Of a stretch of DNA of 64,000 nucleotides, positions 9,222 to 20,019 are shown one piece after another (within the stretch, counting starts at the first letter, position 1; every line of letters begins with the position of its first letter). The position numbers were made by a program, and so were the translations under genes. The notes beneath the pieces were generated by a model. The model was not told the origin of the DNA. It made no database searches and saw only the letters and a program-made list of their open reading frames with translations. The stretch lies in assembly GCF_003837865.1 (NCBI RefSeq), contig NZ_RQIS01000005.1, positions 248,001 through 312,000 on the forward strand. Reading direction: 5' to 3'. Origin of the DNA: Paraburkholderia dinghuensis. GTDB lineage: Bacteria > Pseudomonadota > Gammaproteobacteria > Burkholderiales > Burkholderiaceae.

Positions 9222-10787
9222 ATGGCAGAACAACAAAGCGCAGTCCATCCGCCGCTGCAAGGCGCGAAACTCGTGTTCGGCACCATCGCGGTGTCGCTCG
9301 CGGTGTTCATGAACGTGCTGGACACCTCGATCGCCAACGTGTCGATTCCGTCGATCTCGGGCGACCTCGGGGTGTCGTCCGATCAGGGCACCTGGGTCAT
9401 CACGTCGTTCGCCGTCGCAAACGCGATCTCCGTGCCGCTCACAGGATGGCTCACCGACCGCATCGGTCAGGTGCGCCTCTTCATGGCGTCGATCATCCTG
9501 TTCGTGATCTCGTCGTGGATGTGCGGTCTTGCGCCCACGCTGCCCTTCCTGCTCGCTTCGCGCGTACTGCAGGGCGCCGTGGCGGGCCCGATGATCCCGC
9601 TGTCGCAGACGCTCCTGCTCGCGAGCTATCCGCGCGCGAAGGCGCCGATGGCGCTCTCCATGTGGTCGATGACCACGCTCATCGCACCTGTGGCCGGGCC
9701 GATTCTCGGCGGCTGGATCTCCGACAACATCTCGTGGCCGTGGATCTTCTACGTGAACATCCCGGTCGGCATCGTGGCCGCGTTCGCCACGTGGTCGATC
9801 TTCCGCGACCGCGACTCGGTCATCAGGAAGGCGCCGATCGACGGCGTCGGCCTCGCCTTGCTGATCGTCTGGGTCGGTTCGCTCCAGGTGATGCTCGACA
9901 AGGGCAAGGACCTCGACTGGTTCTCGTCGACGACGATTGTCGTGCTCGCGCTGACCGCCGTCATCGCGTTCGCATTCTTCGTCGTGTGGGAACTGACCGA
10001 GAAGCACCCGGTCGTCGATCTCTCGCTCTTTGCGCGGCGCAACTTTACCGGCGGCACCATCGCACTTTCGGTGGGCTACGGCCTCTACTTCGGCAATCTC
10101 GTGCTGCTGCCGCTGTGGCTGCAGACCGACATCGGCTACACCGCAACCGACGCAGGCCTCGTGATGGCGCCCGTGGGCTTCTTCGCGATCATGCTCTCGC
10201 CGATCACGGGCCGCCTCCTGCCGCGCACCGATCCGCGCTACATCGCGACGTCGGCGTTCATCGTGTTCGCGCTCTGCTTCTGGCTGCGTTCGCGTTACAC
10301 GACCGGCGTGGACACGTGGGCCCTCACCTTGCCGACGCTGATTCAGGGCATCGGCATGGCAGGCCTGTTTATTCCGCTCGTGTCGATCACGCTGTCAGGA
10401 CTGCCCGGCAACCGCATTCCAGCCGCATCGGGTCTTTCGAACTTCGTGCGGATCATGTGCGGCGGCATCGGCACGTCGATCTTCGAAACGGCGTGGGATC
10501 ACCGCACGACGTTTCATCACGCGCGCCTCACCGAGCAGGCCACACCGACGAGCCCGATCTTCAACCAGTCGATGCAGCAAATGCAGAACGTGGCCGGTCT
10601 CGACCCGGCGCAGGCACACGGGCTCTTCGACCGGATGCTGTCGCAGCAGGCCGCGCAGCTCGGCGTGAACGATCTGTTCTACATTTCGTCGGCCATTTTC
10701 ATCGTGCTGATCGCGCTGATCTGGATCACGCGCCCCGAACGCGCGGGCAGCGCGGACGCGGGAGCAGCGGCGTCGGCAGCACACTGA
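9222..10787 (+). CDS. emrB: EmrB/QacA-type MFS drug:H+ antiporter (DHA2, 14 helices)
   Basis: The 521-residue inner-membrane pump of the DHA2 family has 14 predicted transmembrane helices. Diagnostic motifs are LDTSIANVSIPSISGDLG (motif D1), GWLTDRIGQVRLF (motif A, loop 2-3), RVLQGAVAGPMIPLSQTLL (motif B) and APVAGPILGGWISDN (motif C of antiporters). It exports hydrophobic compounds through the EmrA adaptor and the NodT channel encoded just upstream. Substrate cannot be told from sequence. The gene ends the operon; a bidirectional hairpin terminator lies downstream. Confidence 0.95.
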   Translation: MAEQQSAVHPPLQGAKLVFGTIAVSLAVFMNVLDTSIANVSIPSISGDLGVSSDQGTWVITSFAVANAISVPLTGWLTDRIGQVRLFMASIILFVISSWMCGLAPTLPFLLASRVLQGAVAGPMIPLSQTLLLASYPRAKAPMALSMWSMTTLIAPVAGPILGGWISDNISWPWIFYVNIPVGIVAAFATWSIFRDRDSVIRKAPIDGVGLALLIVWVGSLQVMLDKGKDLDWFSSTTIVVLALTAVIAFAFFVVWELTEKHPVVDLSLFARRNFTGGTIALSVGYGLYFGNLVLLPLWLQTDIGYTATDAGLVMAPVGFFAIMLSPITGRLLPRTDPRYIATSAFIVFALCFWLRSRYTTGVDTWALTLPTLIQGIGMAGLFIPLVSITLSGLPGNRIPAASGLSNFVRIMCGGIGTSIFETAWDHRTTFHHARLTEQATPTSPIFNQSMQQMQNVAGLDPAQAHGLFDRMLSQQAAQLGVNDLFYISSAIFIVLIALIWITRPERAGSADAGAAASAAH

Positions 10788-10831
10788 GTCGTCGATCCGG
10801 CGGGCGCAACTCACAGCGCCCGCGCAAACGA

Positions 10832-10865
10832 AAACGGCACGCCGGTTCAGACCGGTGTGCCGTTT
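10832..10865. terminator. Bidirectional terminator between emrB and truB
   Basis: A 15-bp stem (10832-10846 with 10851-10865, one G-T pair, TCAG loop) has an A-run on the left and a T-rich tail on the right. It sits between two convergent genes and can end transcripts from both sides. Confidence 0.8.
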
Positions 10866-10887
10866 CTCTTTGAGCCCCGCGAGACGC

Positions 10888-11850
10888 CTACGTGGCTGCG
10901 CTCACCACCAGCCGCTCGGGCGCGAGCACGCCGTTCGCGGCCTTCGCGACGCCCAGCAACCGGGCGTCGTCGCCATAGACGCGCACGCGCTGCACCTCGC
11001 CCCATTGCGCCCGGTCCGCCACAAGCTCATTGAGCGGCAAGCGCTGACCGTGCATGAAACGGCGCGATGCCTCATCGTCGAGCGTCACGGCCGGAAACGT
11101 CGAGAGCAACGCGTCGACCGGCTGCAGCCACGCATCGCGGGTGGCATCGTCGGCATCGGAAAGCGTATCGAGCGTCACCGCGTGCTCGAGCGTCAACGCA
11201 CCTACGCCCGTACGCCGCAGCATCACGAGATGCGCGCCGCAGCCGAGCGCCTCGCCGATATCCTCGGCGAGCGTGCGTACATACGTGCCCTTACTGCACG
11301 TCACGCGAAACGTCACGTCCGGAAGATCACACGCGATCATCTCCAGCGCGAGGATCGTCACCTGACGCCCTTCACGCTCGACGACCTGTCCCGCGCGCGC
11401 GTATTCATAAAGCGGCTTGCCATCGCGCTTGAGCGCGGAGTACATCGGCGGCACCTGCACGATATCGCCGACGAACTTCGTCATCGCGTCGCGCACAGCG
11501 GCTTCGGCGCATGTCACGTCGCGGGTCTCTACGGCATCGCCTTCGGCGTCGCCGGTCGCCGTGCGAATGCCAAGGCGCATGGTCGCCTCGTAGGTCTTGT
11601 CGGCGTCGAGCAGATCCTGCGAGAACTTGGTCGCTTCGCCGAAACAAAGCGGCAACAGCCCCGAAGCGAGCGGATCGAGCGTGCCGGTGTGGCCCGCCTT
11701 CTTCGCGCGATAGAGCCGCTTCGCACGGATCAATGCGTCGTTGCTGGAAAGACCGACGGGTTTGTCGAGCAGAAGCACGCCGTCGAGCAAGCGACGCGGG
11801 ACCTTCGGCCGGCCCGAGCCGGCTTGTGTGGGAGAAGAGGATGCTGTCAT
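10888..11850 (-). CDS. truB: tRNA pseudouridine-55 synthase
   Basis: About 320 residues from the ATG at 11850; an in-frame TTG at 11889 is less likely. TruB isomerises U55 in the T-arm of most tRNAs and also acts as an RNA chaperone. The catalytic motif GHTGTLDPLASG contains the nucleophile Asp59. The N-terminal GVLLLDKPVGLSSNDAL and TYEATMRLG segments are family hallmarks. A PUA-like C-terminal region follows (LNELVADRAQWGEVQRVRVYGDDARLLGVAK). It is the last gene of the rimP-nusA-infB-rbfA-truB operon. Confidence 0.97.
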   Translation of the reverse strand: MTASSSPTQAGSGRPKVPRRLLDGVLLLDKPVGLSSNDALIRAKRLYRAKKAGHTGTLDPLASGLLPLCFGEATKFSQDLLDADKTYEATMRLGIRTATGDAEGDAVETRDVTCAEAAVRDAMTKFVGDIVQVPPMYSALKRDGKPLYEYARAGQVVEREGRQVTILALEMIACDLPDVTFRVTCSKGTYVRTLAEDIGEALGCGAHLVMLRRTGVGALTLEHAVTLDTLSDADDATRDAWLQPVDALLSTFPAVTLDDEASRRFMHGQRLPLNELVADRAQWGEVQRVRVYGDDARLLGVAKAANGVLAPERLVVSAAT

Positions 11851-11953
11851 GTCAGGCAGAACAGACAACCGGACGAATCGCTGACACAAAAGCGCGCCGC
11901 CATCCGGCGGGCGTCGCCCTGATGCACGCGCGCGCGCGCCCGGCCGGCCGCGC

Positions 11954-12322
11954 TTAGTCTTCCTTTGCGCGCGTCGAATTGGCTTCGTCGATGAGGCGCG
12001 ACATCTCGACGGCCCGCTCGACCGTCTTGTCGTAGTGGAAATGCAGCGTCGGCACGGTATGAATGTGCAGGCGCTTGAAGAGCAGGTTGTGCAGATGGCC
12101 CGCTGCGTGGTTCAGCGCATCCTGCGTGGCGTGCGGGTCTCCGGTGAGCGTCGTGAAGTAGACCTTCGCGTGTGCGTAGTCCGGCGTCAGCTCGACGCTC
12201 TGGATCGTGACGAGCCCGATGCGCGGGTCCTTCACTTCGCGCGACACGAGTTCGGAAAGATCGCGCTGGATCTGGTCGGCGATCTGCACGTTGCGATTCG
12301 GAGAGGAACGTTTTTTCGTCAT
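11954..12322 (-). CDS. rbfA: 30S ribosome-binding factor A
   Basis: The 122-residue, single KH-domain protein binds the 30S subunit near the 16S rRNA 5' end and helps late maturation, especially in the cold. Family features include the N-terminal [50 protein letters not shown] and the interrupted KH segment [29 protein letters not shown]. Length is normal (E. coli 133 aa). It follows infB after a 125-base gap that holds two terminator-like hairpins, so its expression may be lower than that of infB. Confidence 0.97.
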   Translation of the reverse strand: MTKKRSSPNRNVQIADQIQRDLSELVSREVKDPRIGLVTIQSVELTPDYAHAKVYFTTLTGDPHATQDALNHAAGHLHNLLFKRLHIHTVPTLHFHYDKTVERAVEMSRLIDEANSTRAKED

Positions 12323-12355
12323 GATTTATCCACCCAGTTTCGGCGGCCTTAAAAC

Positions 12356-12383
12356 CGGACGGCTTCGCAAACAAAACCGTCCG
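12356..12383 (-). terminator. Second terminator-like hairpin upstream of rbfA
   Basis: CGGACGG (12356-12362) pairs with CCGTCCG (12377-12383). On the minus strand the stem is followed by GTTTTAA. The loop is 14 bases and the T-run short, so it would be a weak terminator or an attenuator in the infB-rbfA gap. Confidence 0.4.
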
Positions 12384-12390
12384 TACAAAA

Positions 12391-12428
12391 ACAAACGGGC
12401 GGGGCTGGCCAGCGCCCGCCCCGCCCGT
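12391..12428 (-). terminator. Intrinsic terminator-like hairpin after infB
   Basis: A perfect 11-bp GC-rich stem, ACGGGCGGGGC (12395-12405) with GCCCCGCCCGT (12418-12428), is followed on the minus strand by TTTGTTTTTG. It lies 20-50 bases past the infB stop and before rbfA. It probably terminates part of the transcripts inside the operon. Confidence 0.6.
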
Positions 12429-12447
12429 CTAGCGTCGCGCCTGTTCG

Positions 12448-15417
12448 TTACAGCGTACGCGCGACTTCCGTGATCTCGAACACCTCGAACTGATCGCCTT
12501 CGACGATATCGTTGAAGTTCTTGATCGACATACCGCACTCGAAGCCCTGCTTGACTTCCTTGACGTCGTCCTTGAAGCGCTTGAGCGAATCGAGTTCGCC
12601 GGTGTGGATGACCACGTTGTTGCGCAGCACGCGCACCGACGACGAACGCTTGACGATACCGTCCGTGACCATACAGCCGGCCACCGCGCCGACCTTCGGC
12701 ACCTTGAAGACCTGGCGCACTTCCACCATGCCGATGATGGTCTCGCGCTTTTCCGGCGGGAGCATGCCCGACATCGCGGCCTTCACCTCATCCACAGCGT
12801 CATAGATGATGTTGTAGTAACGGATATCGACGCCGTTTGCTTCGGCCAGCTTGCGCGCCTGAGCATCGGCACGCGTGTTGAAGCCGATGATGACCGCCTT
12901 CGAAGCCGTTGCAAGGTTGACGTCGTTTTCGCTGATGCCGCCAACCGCGCCGTGCACGATCTGCACGCGCACTTCGTCGGTGGAAAGCTTGAGCAGCGCG
13001 TGAACGAGTGCTTCCTGCGAGCCCTGCACGTCGGCCTTGACGATGAGCGGCAGGTACTGCACTTCGCCTTCGCCCATCTGCTCGAGCATGTTTTCGAGCT
13101 TCGCGGCCTGCTGCTTCGCAAGCTTGACGTCGCGGAACTTGCCCTGGCGGAACAGCGCGATTTCGCGCGCCTTGCGCTCATCGGGCAGCACGATGACTTC
13201 TTCGCCGGCAGCCGGCACTTCCGAGAGACCCTGGATTTCGACCGGGATCGACGGACCCGCCGACTTCGTCGGCTTGCCGGTTTCGTCGAGCATGGCACGC
13301 ACGCGACCGTAGGCGCTGCCCGCGAGGACAACGTCACCACGATTGAGCGTACCCGAACGCACGAGCACCGTCGCAACCGGACCCTTACCCTTGTCGAGCT
13401 TCGCTTCGATCACGAGGCCCTTCGCGGGTGCTTCGACCGGCGCCGTCAGTTCCAGCACTTCGGCCTGCAGCAGCACGTTTTCGAGCAGATCGTCGATGCC
13501 CGCGCCAGTCTTCGCCGACACCGGCACGAACGGCGAATCGCCACCGTACTCTTCCGGCACCACGCCTTCCGCGACGAGTTCCTGCTTCACGCGATCGAGA
13601 TTCGCGTCAGGCTTGTCGATCTTGTTGATCGCGACGACGAGCGGCACGCCGCCTGCCTTCGCGTGGGAGATCGCTTCCTTCGTCTGCGGCATCACGCCGT
13701 CGTCGGCCGCGACCACGAGAATCACGATGTCGGTGGCCAGCGCACCGCGTGCACGCATGGCCGTAAAGGCCTCGTGACCCGGTGTGTCGAGGAACGTGAT
13801 GACGCCACGCGGCGTTTCGACGTGGTAAGCGCCGATGTGCTGCGTAATGCCGCCCGCTTCGCCCGCGGCAACCTTCGCGCGACGGATGTAGTCGAGCAGT
13901 GACGTCTTGCCGTGGTCGACGTGACCCATGACCGTCACGACCGGCGGACGCGGCAACTGCTCTGCATCCGTCGCCGTTTCCTGGCCTTCGACCAGCAGCG
14001 CTTCCGGATCGTCGAGCTTCGCGGCAACCGCACGGTGGCCGAGTTCCTCGACGATGATCATCGCCGTTTCCTGGTCGAGCATCTGGTTGATCGTGACCAT
14101 CTGGCCCATCTTCATCATCGCCTTGATGACTTCCGATGCCTTCACGGCCATCTTGTGCGCGAGGTCGGCCACCGTGACGGTTTCCGGCACGTGCACTTCA
14201 CGCACGATCGGCTCGGTCGGCGCCTGGAACGTCGAACCGTTGTCCTGATGCTTGCCGCGGCCCTTCGGACCACCGCGCCAGCCACGGTCGACACCGCCCG
14301 AGGAATCGCCACGCGTCTTGATGCCACGACGCTTCGCGGCGTCGTCCTGCCAGCCGCCCTTGCCTGCGCCCGGCTTCTTGTTGCGATCGCCCGCACCGGC
14401 GCCCGGTGCACCCGCGGCGGGCGCAGCAGCAGTCGTCGTAGTCGGCTTCTTCGCCCCAGCGCCAGCTGCCGGACGTGCAGCACCTTCCGGACGCGCCGGC
14501 TTGTGCAGCGTGCCCTTCGCTTCGGCGGGCTTCGCCGGCTCAGCGGGCTTCGGCGGTTCGACCGGCTTGGCCTGCTGCGCCTTGCGCGGCGTGTTCATCA
14601 TTTCGCGGATCGCGCGCGCTTCGGCCTCGGCGGCCGCGCGGCGGCGCGAGATCTCTTCCTGCTCCTGGCGCGCCTTTTCAGCGGCCTCGCGCGCGGCGGC
14701 CTCGGCCTTCTGCGCGGCTTCGCGCTGGGCAGCACGTTCGGCAGCGGCGCGCTGCTCGTCCTGTTGTTCCTGCTGGACCTGCGATTCCTGCTTCGACTGT
14801 GCCTCGGCCGCGGCGCTGCGTTGCGCCTCGACGGCTTGCGCAGCCAGTTCGCGGGCGGCTACGTCCGCTGCGGACTTCTTCTTTGCAGCCTCTTCCTCGG
14901 CGCGACGGCGCTCGGCCTCGGCCGCTTCTTCGCGTGCGAGGCGCTCGGCCTCTTCACGGGCGAGAAGCTCCTGGCGCTCCTTGAGCTCCTGAGCCTGACG
15001 TTCGAGCAGCTCGGCCTCACGGCGAGCTTCTTCTTCGCGGCGCTGCAGCTCCGCCTCTTCGGCGGCAGCGGCTGCGTCGGCTGCATGATTCGATGCCTCC
15101 GCCTGATCGGCGGATTCGTCACGGCGGACGAACGTGCGCTTCTTGCGCACCTCAACCTGAATGGTGCGAGCCTTACCCGTCGCGTCGGACTGCTTGATCT
15201 CCGACGTATGCCGGCGCGTCAGCGTGATCTTGCGCTTGTCCGCGTCGGTCGAGCCGTGTGACTTGCGCAAGTGGTCGAGCAGACGCGCCTTGTCGGTTTC
15301 CGACAGGGCATCGTCCTCGCTCGCTTTCTGGACGCCCGCCGCCTGCAGCTGCTCAAGCAGCACGCCTGCAGGCATTTTCAGTTCCGCGGCAAATTGGGCT
15401 ACGTTGTTACTCGCCAT
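12448..15417 (-). CDS. infB: Translation initiation factor IF-2
   Basis: The 989-residue GTPase recruits fMet-tRNA to the 30S subunit and promotes subunit joining. The N-terminal IF2-N domain (residues 1-55) is followed by a long Ala/Glu/Arg-rich coiled region (about 95-290) and a Pro/Ala/Lys-rich linker. The second IF2-N-type segment carries [25 protein letters not shown] (about 420-450). The G domain starts near residue 495: [30 protein letters not shown]. Domains II-IV complete the protein. Length is typical for Burkholderiaceae, longer than E. coli (890). An AAGAGGA ribosome-binding site precedes the ATG. It is third in the rimP-nusA-infB operon. Confidence 0.98.
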   Translation of the reverse strand: MASNNVAQFAAELKMPAGVLLEQLQAAGVQKASEDDALSETDKARLLDHLRKSHGSTDADKRKITLTRRHTSEIKQSDATGKARTIQVEVRKKRTFVRRDESADQAEASNHAADAAAAAEEAELQRREEEARREAELLERQAQELKERQELLAREEAERLAREEAAEAERRRAEEEAAKKKSAADVAARELAAQAVEAQRSAAAEAQSKQESQVQQEQQDEQRAAAERAAQREAAQKAEAAAREAAEKARQEQEEISRRRAAAEAEARAIREMMNTPRKAQQAKPVEPPKPAEPAKPAEAKGTLHKPARPEGAARPAAGAGAKKPTTTTAAAPAAGAPGAGAGDRNKKPGAGKGGWQDDAAKRRGIKTRGDSSGGVDRGWRGGPKGRGKHQDNGSTFQAPTEPIVREVHVPETVTVADLAHKMAVKASEVIKAMMKMGQMVTINQMLDQETAMIIVEELGHRAVAAKLDDPEALLVEGQETATDAEQLPRPPVVTVMGHVDHGKTSLLDYIRRAKVAAGEAGGITQHIGAYHVETPRGVITFLDTPGHEAFTAMRARGALATDIVILVVAADDGVMPQTKEAISHAKAGGVPLVVAINKIDKPDANLDRVKQELVAEGVVPEEYGGDSPFVPVSAKTGAGIDDLLENVLLQAEVLELTAPVEAPAKGLVIEAKLDKGKGPVATVLVRSGTLNRGDVVLAGSAYGRVRAMLDETGKPTKSAGPSIPVEIQGLSEVPAAGEEVIVLPDERKAREIALFRQGKFRDVKLAKQQAAKLENMLEQMGEGEVQYLPLIVKADVQGSQEALVHALLKLSTDEVRVQIVHGAVGGISENDVNLATASKAVIIGFNTRADAQARKLAEANGVDIRYYNIIYDAVDEVKAAMSGMLPPEKRETIIGMVEVRQVFKVPKVGAVAGCMVTDGIVKRSSSVRVLRNNVVIHTGELDSLKRFKDDVKEVKQGFECGMSIKNFNDIVEGDQFEVFEITEVARTL

Positions 15418-15587
15418 TCATTCCTCTTAATGCAAGGAGCGATTCCTTGCGGTTGACATCGGTTCATGCGGCCCTTGTGGTCCCGTTAGGTACTGTGAGG
15501 TCCCGTAGGACCTGCACCAAAAACGGAACCGGCCGCGATCAGTTCAGTGGGTCATGGTCGTTTCCTGCTCGTTCTTCACTGGGTTCA

Positions 15588-17063
15588 TTACTGAAACCAG
15601 TGTTCACGTGCCTTCATGATCAACGCCTTCGCGGCGTCCTCTTCCATTCCCGTCATTTCGGTCAGCTCGTCCACGGCCAGCTCGGCGAGCTCGTCGCGGG
15701 TGTGAATCTCGTGCTGAGCCAGCTTCGCAAGCAGATCCTGGTCCATGCCGTCGAGGCTCTTCAGATCCAGCACGGCGCTTTCGACTTTCTCCTCGTTCGC
15801 GATGGCCTGCGTGAGCAGCGCGTCGCGCGCGCGGTTGCGCAACTCGTGCACGGTGTCTTCGTCGAACGCCTCGATCTCGAGCATTTCGTTGAGCGGCACG
15901 TAGGCGATCTCTTCGAGGCTCGTAAAGCCTTCGTCGATCAGGATGTCGGCGACTTCTTCGTCGACGTCAAGACGCGCCATGAACAGATCGCGCAACACGG
16001 TGCGCTCCTGATTCTGCTTCTGCGCGCTTTCGTCCGGCGTCATGATATTGATTTGCCAGCCGGTCAGTTCGCTGGCGAGACGCACATTCTGGCCGCTACG
16101 GCCAATGGCAACCGCAAGCTCGCCTTCGTCGACGACGACGTCCATCGAGTGCTTTTCCTCGTCGACGACGATCGACTGCACGGCAGCCGGCGCGAGCGCG
16201 CCAATCACGAACTGGGCGGGGTCTTCCGACCATAGCACGATGTCGACGTTTTCGCCACCGAGCTCGTTCCTCACCGCCTGCACGCGCGAACCGCGGATGC
16301 CGACGCAGGTGCCGATCGGATCGATGCGCTTGTCGTAAGCGACGACGCCGATCTTCGCGCGCACGCCCGGATCGCGCGCAGCCGCCTTGATTTCAAGGAG
16401 ACCCTGCTCGATTTCCGGCACTTCCATTTCGAAGAGCTTCATCAGGAACTCGGGCGCGGTGCGCGAGAGTTCGATCTGCGGACCGCGTGCCGTGCGGTCG
16501 ACCTTGCCGATCCAGGCGCGCACGCGGTCGCCCACGCGCAGGTTTTCCTTCGGGATCAGCTGGTCGCGGCGCAGCAGCGCTTCGACACGGCCCGATTCAA
16601 CGATGAAGTTGCCCTTGTCCATGCGCTTGACCGTGCCGGTCATGATGCTTTCGCCGCGCTCGAGGAAGTCATTGAGAATCTGCTCGCGCTCGGCGTCGCG
16701 CACCTTTTGCAGGATGACCTGCTTGGCGGCCTGCGCACCGATACGGCCGAACTCGACCGACGGCACCGGTTGTTCGATGAATTCGTCGATCTGGATGTCG
16801 GGATTCTGCTCGCGCGCTTCGAACAGCAGGATTTCCTGATCCGGCTCCTGAAGACCCGCTTCGTCGGGCACGACGCGCCAGCGGCGGTACGTCTCGTGCT
16901 CGCCGCTTTCGCGGTCGATGTGCACGCGGATGTCCGCATCTTCGTCGAAGAGTTTCTTGGAGGCGGATGCGAGCGCCGCTTCAAGGGCGGCAAACACCAC
17001 GTCCTTGTCGACATTCTTCTCGCGTGCCAGCGCGTCCACCAGCATCAACACTTCGCGACTCAT
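15588..17063 (-). CDS. nusA: Transcription termination/antitermination factor NusA
   Basis: The 491-residue RNA-polymerase-binding factor modulates pausing, intrinsic termination and rRNA antitermination. Domain order is the N-terminal RNAP-binding domain (about 1-130), the S1 domain (about 135-200, containing [31 protein letters not shown]), KH1 and KH2 (about 230-345, with [29 protein letters not shown] and [22 protein letters not shown]), and two acidic helix-hairpin-helix repeats at the C-terminus. Its ATG overlaps the rimP stop in an ATGA junction (17060-17063), showing translational coupling. A 170-base gap follows before infB. Confidence 0.98.
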   Translation of the reverse strand: MSREVLMLVDALAREKNVDKDVVFAALEAALASASKKLFDEDADIRVHIDRESGEHETYRRWRVVPDEAGLQEPDQEILLFEAREQNPDIQIDEFIEQPVPSVEFGRIGAQAAKQVILQKVRDAEREQILNDFLERGESIMTGTVKRMDKGNFIVESGRVEALLRRDQLIPKENLRVGDRVRAWIGKVDRTARGPQIELSRTAPEFLMKLFEMEVPEIEQGLLEIKAAARDPGVRAKIGVVAYDKRIDPIGTCVGIRGSRVQAVRNELGGENVDIVLWSEDPAQFVIGALAPAAVQSIVVDEEKHSMDVVVDEGELAVAIGRSGQNVRLASELTGWQINIMTPDESAQKQNQERTVLRDLFMARLDVDEEVADILIDEGFTSLEEIAYVPLNEMLEIEAFDEDTVHELRNRARDALLTQAIANEEKVESAVLDLKSLDGMDQDLLAKLAQHEIHTRDELAELAVDELTEMTGMEEDAAKALIMKAREHWFQ

Positions 17064-17518
17064 TGTTTGCGGCTCCTAAAGTCAACTTTGGGGATAAGGC
17101 GAGCTTTGTCGATGTCCGCGAGTGTGAAATCCAGCATCGCGGGACCTGCCTTCCCTTCGAATTCCAGACCGATGGTCTCGCCCTCGGGTGCATGCACGAT
17201 GCCCCGGTACGATTTCCGTCCGTCCAATGGCTTTTTCAGCGTGATGACCGCCTCGCAGCCTGCGAAGCGTTCGAAGTCCGCCAGTTTCTTCAGCGGACGG
17301 TCGAGGCCCGGCGACGAAACTTCGAGTCGCTCGTAGTCGATGTTCTCGACCGTCAGAACGTGCTGCAGCTGACGCGTGACCTTCTCGCAGTCCTCGATCG
17401 CGATGCCGGCAGGCTGATCGATGTAGATGGTCAGCATGCCGCGCCCGGTGCGCTCCAGGTCAACCAGCTCGTAACCGAGTCCGGTGACCGTGGTTTCAAT
17501 CAGTTCCGTCAGTTGCAC
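17060..17518 (-). CDS. rimP: Ribosome maturation factor RimP
   Basis: About 152 residues from a GTG at 17518 (Met-Gln-Leu-Thr-Glu-Leu). Upstream in-frame codons encode an Arg/Gly-rich sequence unlike any RimP, so the longer reading frame is rejected. RimP assists 30S assembly. Family motifs are [40 protein letters not shown] and the signature [26 protein letters not shown], followed by the SH3-like C-terminal domain. It is the first gene of the rimP-nusA-infB-rbfA-truB operon and overlaps nusA by four bases. Confidence 0.96.
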   Translation of the reverse strand: MQLTELIETTVTGLGYELVDLERTGRGMLTIYIDQPAGIAIEDCEKVTRQLQHVLTVENIDYERLEVSSPGLDRPLKKLADFERFAGCEAVITLKKPLDGRKSYRGIVHAPEGETIGLEFEGKAGPAMLDFTLADIDKARLIPKVDFRSRKQ

Positions 17519-17797
17519 AATGCCTACTCCAGATATTCGCGCGGCAGGCCTGCAACTTCCAGAAAACCGGTTTCGCGGGCCGCGCGCCAAGTGAGCGCGC
17601 GCTCTTGCACATTGCCTGCCCCCCCGGGCGACACACCCTGCGCGACCCGATCCGGGCCCTGCGCTTTTCGGCCTGCTTCCAGTCCGCCAGCAATCCGGCG
17701 CCAGTCTGCTTTCAGCGCTTGAGTTTTGCTTGAGGCTCGCTTTAGCCTCGCTTGAAACCCGCGCGAGACTGTATGCAAACTGCAAAACGGCCGGACC

Positions 17798-17822
17798 AAA
17801 AAAAAATGGGCGAAACGCCCAT
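17798..17822 (-). terminator. Intrinsic terminator upstream of rimP
   Basis: ATGGGCG (17806-17812) pairs with CGCCCAT (17816-17822) through a three-base loop. On the minus strand it is followed by nine T. It would stop transcripts coming from the rluB direction, so the rimP operon promoter should lie between here and 17519. Confidence 0.75.
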
Positions 17823-17839
17823 CTTCTTTTATTGCCAAG

Positions 17840-17886
17840 GTGGTCGCACCTGGGGCGCAAATAAAAGCCGCACGCCCAGCGACCAC
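17840..17886. repeat. Long imperfect hairpin in the rluB-rimP gap
   Basis: GTGGTCGC (17840-17847) pairs with GCGACCAC (17879-17886). An inner CTGGGGCG / CGCCCAG stem with one bulge extends it. It lies between rluB and rimP in a 555-base stretch (17519-18073) without a credible gene and just upstream of the terminator on the minus strand. It may be the 3' structure of the rluB transcript or part of a small RNA. Confidence 0.4.
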
Positions 17887-18073
17887 GAGATTCTAGCCTT
17901 TTTTCGACATCAACGCAATCCGACGCGCGCTAAATGCCTGTCGGGAAAGGCTTGATGCGAGTCCGGCGTGCATCTTGCGGCATATCTTGCGAAACGACAC
18001 GAGCGCCGCATTAGCGATCCCGGATATTCGTGACGGCGCCCGCTGCTTCTGCCGCAGCGGCGCCGTACGCTGC

Positions 18074-19873
18074 TTAGTGACCGCGCGTGCGATTGCGCGG
18101 CGTGCCGCGCTGACCGCCACGGTTGCCACCCGCCGGACGGTTACCGCCGGCGTTGGCGCCAGGGTTGCCCTTGCCGCCCGGAGCGCCGCGGCGATTGCTA
18201 TTGGGGTTGGCGTTCGCGTTGCCGCCCATGCGCTTGCCCGTGCCAGGCGCGCGATTTCCATCGACATCCCGGCCGCCCGTGCGGTTGCCGCTGCGACCGC
18301 CACCAAAGCCTGCGCCCGCGCCCGCGCCGAACCCACCGCCCATGCCGCCAAAACCGCCCGCGCCACCCGCGGCGCCGCGACGTCCGGTGCGCGGCTGCCC
18401 CATCGCACCATGGGAACTCAGCACAGGCTCGCGGTTGATGAAACCCATTGAGGTCTGCATCGGATCCGGCTGACGACGCTCTTGCGCATTGCCACCGCGA
18501 CCGCCCTTCTCCTCGGCCGGGGCCTTAAGGCCAACGGACGCCATGAGCGTACGCACCTGGTTGTCCTCCAGTTCCTCCCAGCGGCCGCGCTTCAGTCCGC
18601 GCGGCAGCGCGATCGGGCCGTGACGCGTGCGGATCAGACGGCTCACCATCAGGCCAACCGCCTCGAACATGCGGCGCACTTCACGGTTACGGCCTTCGGC
18701 CAGCGCGACGTGATACCAGTGATTCGTGCCCTCGCCGCCGCCGTCGCGGATGCGCAGGAAGTTCGCCGGACCGTCTTCGAGTTCGACGCCCTTCAAGAGC
18801 TTCTGGCGATTCCCTTCCGTCAGTTCGCCGACCACGCGCACGGCATACTCACGCTCGACGCTGTAACGCGGATGCATGAAACGGTTGGCGAGGTCGCCCG
18901 AAGTGGTCAGCATCAGCAGACCTTCGGTGTTGAAGTCGAGACGGCCGACCGCAAGCCATTTCGCCGTCTTCATCGGAGGCAGTCGGTCAAACACCGACGG
19001 ACGGCCTTCCGGGTCAGCATGGCTCACGATCTCGCCGGTCGGCTTGTGATAGAGCAGCACGCGCGGCGGCTTGTTCGGCAGTTTGCGCTTGATCGGCTTG
19101 CCGTTGATGCGCACCTGGTCGGTCGGCAGAATGCGCTGGCCGATGTGCGCCGGTTCGCCGTTCACCGAAACACGCCCGGCGATGATCAGCTCTTCCATGT
19201 CGCGGCGCGAGCCCATGCCCGCGTCTGCGAGAACCTTGTGCAGCTTCGGTGCGTCGTCGTCCGCGCTCAGTTCGCGCTTTGCCTGCTGCACGCGGCCGCG
19301 GCGCAGCATCGGCGCACGCACGCCGGCCCCGCCGGTATTGTCGGCGTCGAAGGCAGGCGACGTCACGTACAGGAACAGGTCGTCGGGCGCGCTCCCCGCC
19401 GCGGCGGGCGAGGTGTCTGTGCGACCATGGCCCGGTTGCCCCGCCTGTTGACCCTTCCGACCCTTGCCCGTGTGTTTCCCAGCCCCAGCCCCGGCGGCGG
19501 CCTGATCGGCCTGCGCGCCCTGGTTGCGACGGCCCGGCTTCTTCGCTGCGCCTTCCTTGCGCGGTGCGCGCGGTTGCGCGGCGACCTCGCCTTCCGGCGG
19601 CGTTTCGGTCGTGGACGGAACGCCTTCCGCGGGTACGGCATCCGTGGTCTTGGCCTTCGCGCCCGCACGGCGGCGCGCGATCAGGCTACGCGGCCCCCGG
19701 CGCAGGCCGCGGCGCGGACGGTCCTCGCCCTCGCCTTCGCCGCCACCGGACGTCGGCACCTCGGCGGCGTCGCCACCGGTTTCACGGGCACGAGGTTCGT
19801 CGGCACGCGCGGAAGCCGCGCGGCGCGGGGATTCGGACGCGTCGGTCGAATCGGTGTCGTGGATATCAGTCAA
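18074..19873 (-). CDS. rluB: 23S rRNA pseudouridine synthase, RluB/RsuA family, with long low-complexity ends
   Basis: About 599 residues. The catalytic core (roughly 215-460) has an S4 RNA-binding domain ([30 protein letters not shown]) and a pseudouridine-synthase domain with [14 protein letters not shown], where Asp313 is the expected nucleophile. RluB modifies U2605 of 23S rRNA (E. coli numbering). The core is flanked by an acidic/basic, Ala/Gly-rich N-terminal extension and a Gly/Asn/Arg-rich C-terminal tail of about 110 residues ([30 protein letters not shown]), features shared by Burkholderiaceae homologues. The start is a TTG behind a GAGG site, with no ATG suitably placed, so the exact N-terminus is uncertain. 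It precedes scpB's downstream end by 146 bases. Confidence 0.93.
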   Translation of the reverse strand: MTDIHDTDSTDASESPRRAASARADEPRARETGGDAAEVPTSGGGEGEGEDRPRRGLRRGPRSLIARRRAGAKAKTTDAVPAEGVPSTTETPPEGEVAAQPRAPRKEGAAKKPGRRNQGAQADQAAAGAGAGKHTGKGRKGQQAGQPGHGRTDTSPAAAGSAPDDLFLYVTSPAFDADNTGGAGVRAPMLRRGRVQQAKRELSADDDAPKLHKVLADAGMGSRRDMEELIIAGRVSVNGEPAHIGQRILPTDQVRINGKPIKRKLPNKPPRVLLYHKPTGEIVSHADPEGRPSVFDRLPPMKTAKWLAVGRLDFNTEGLLMLTTSGDLANRFMHPRYSVEREYAVRVVGELTEGNRQKLLKGVELEDGPANFLRIRDGGGEGTNHWYHVALAEGRNREVRRMFEAVGLMVSRLIRTRHGPIALPRGLKRGRWEELEDNQVRTLMASVGLKAPAEEKGGRGGNAQERRQPDPMQTSMGFINREPVLSSHGAMGQPRTGRRGAAGGAGGFGGMGGGFGAGAGAGFGGGRSGNRTGGRDVDGNRAPGTGKRMGGNANANPNSNRRGAPGGKGNPGANAGGNRPAGGNRGGQRGTPRNRTRGH

Positions 19874-20019
19874 AACAACCTCAAAATGTCAGGTTGCGCG
19901 CCCCATTGCGGGGCGCGTCAAAAATGCTCTTTGCATCAGATGCCGCGTTGGGCGGCTTCGTCGTCCGTCGTCGTGACGGAGTCGTCCCGCGCCGCGTCGC
20001 GGCGCCTTCCTGTTCGCTC

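Noticed and set aside
12323..12447. Riboswitch in the infB-rbfA gap
   Set aside because: The hairpins fit simple terminators; no conserved aptamer sequence was recognised.
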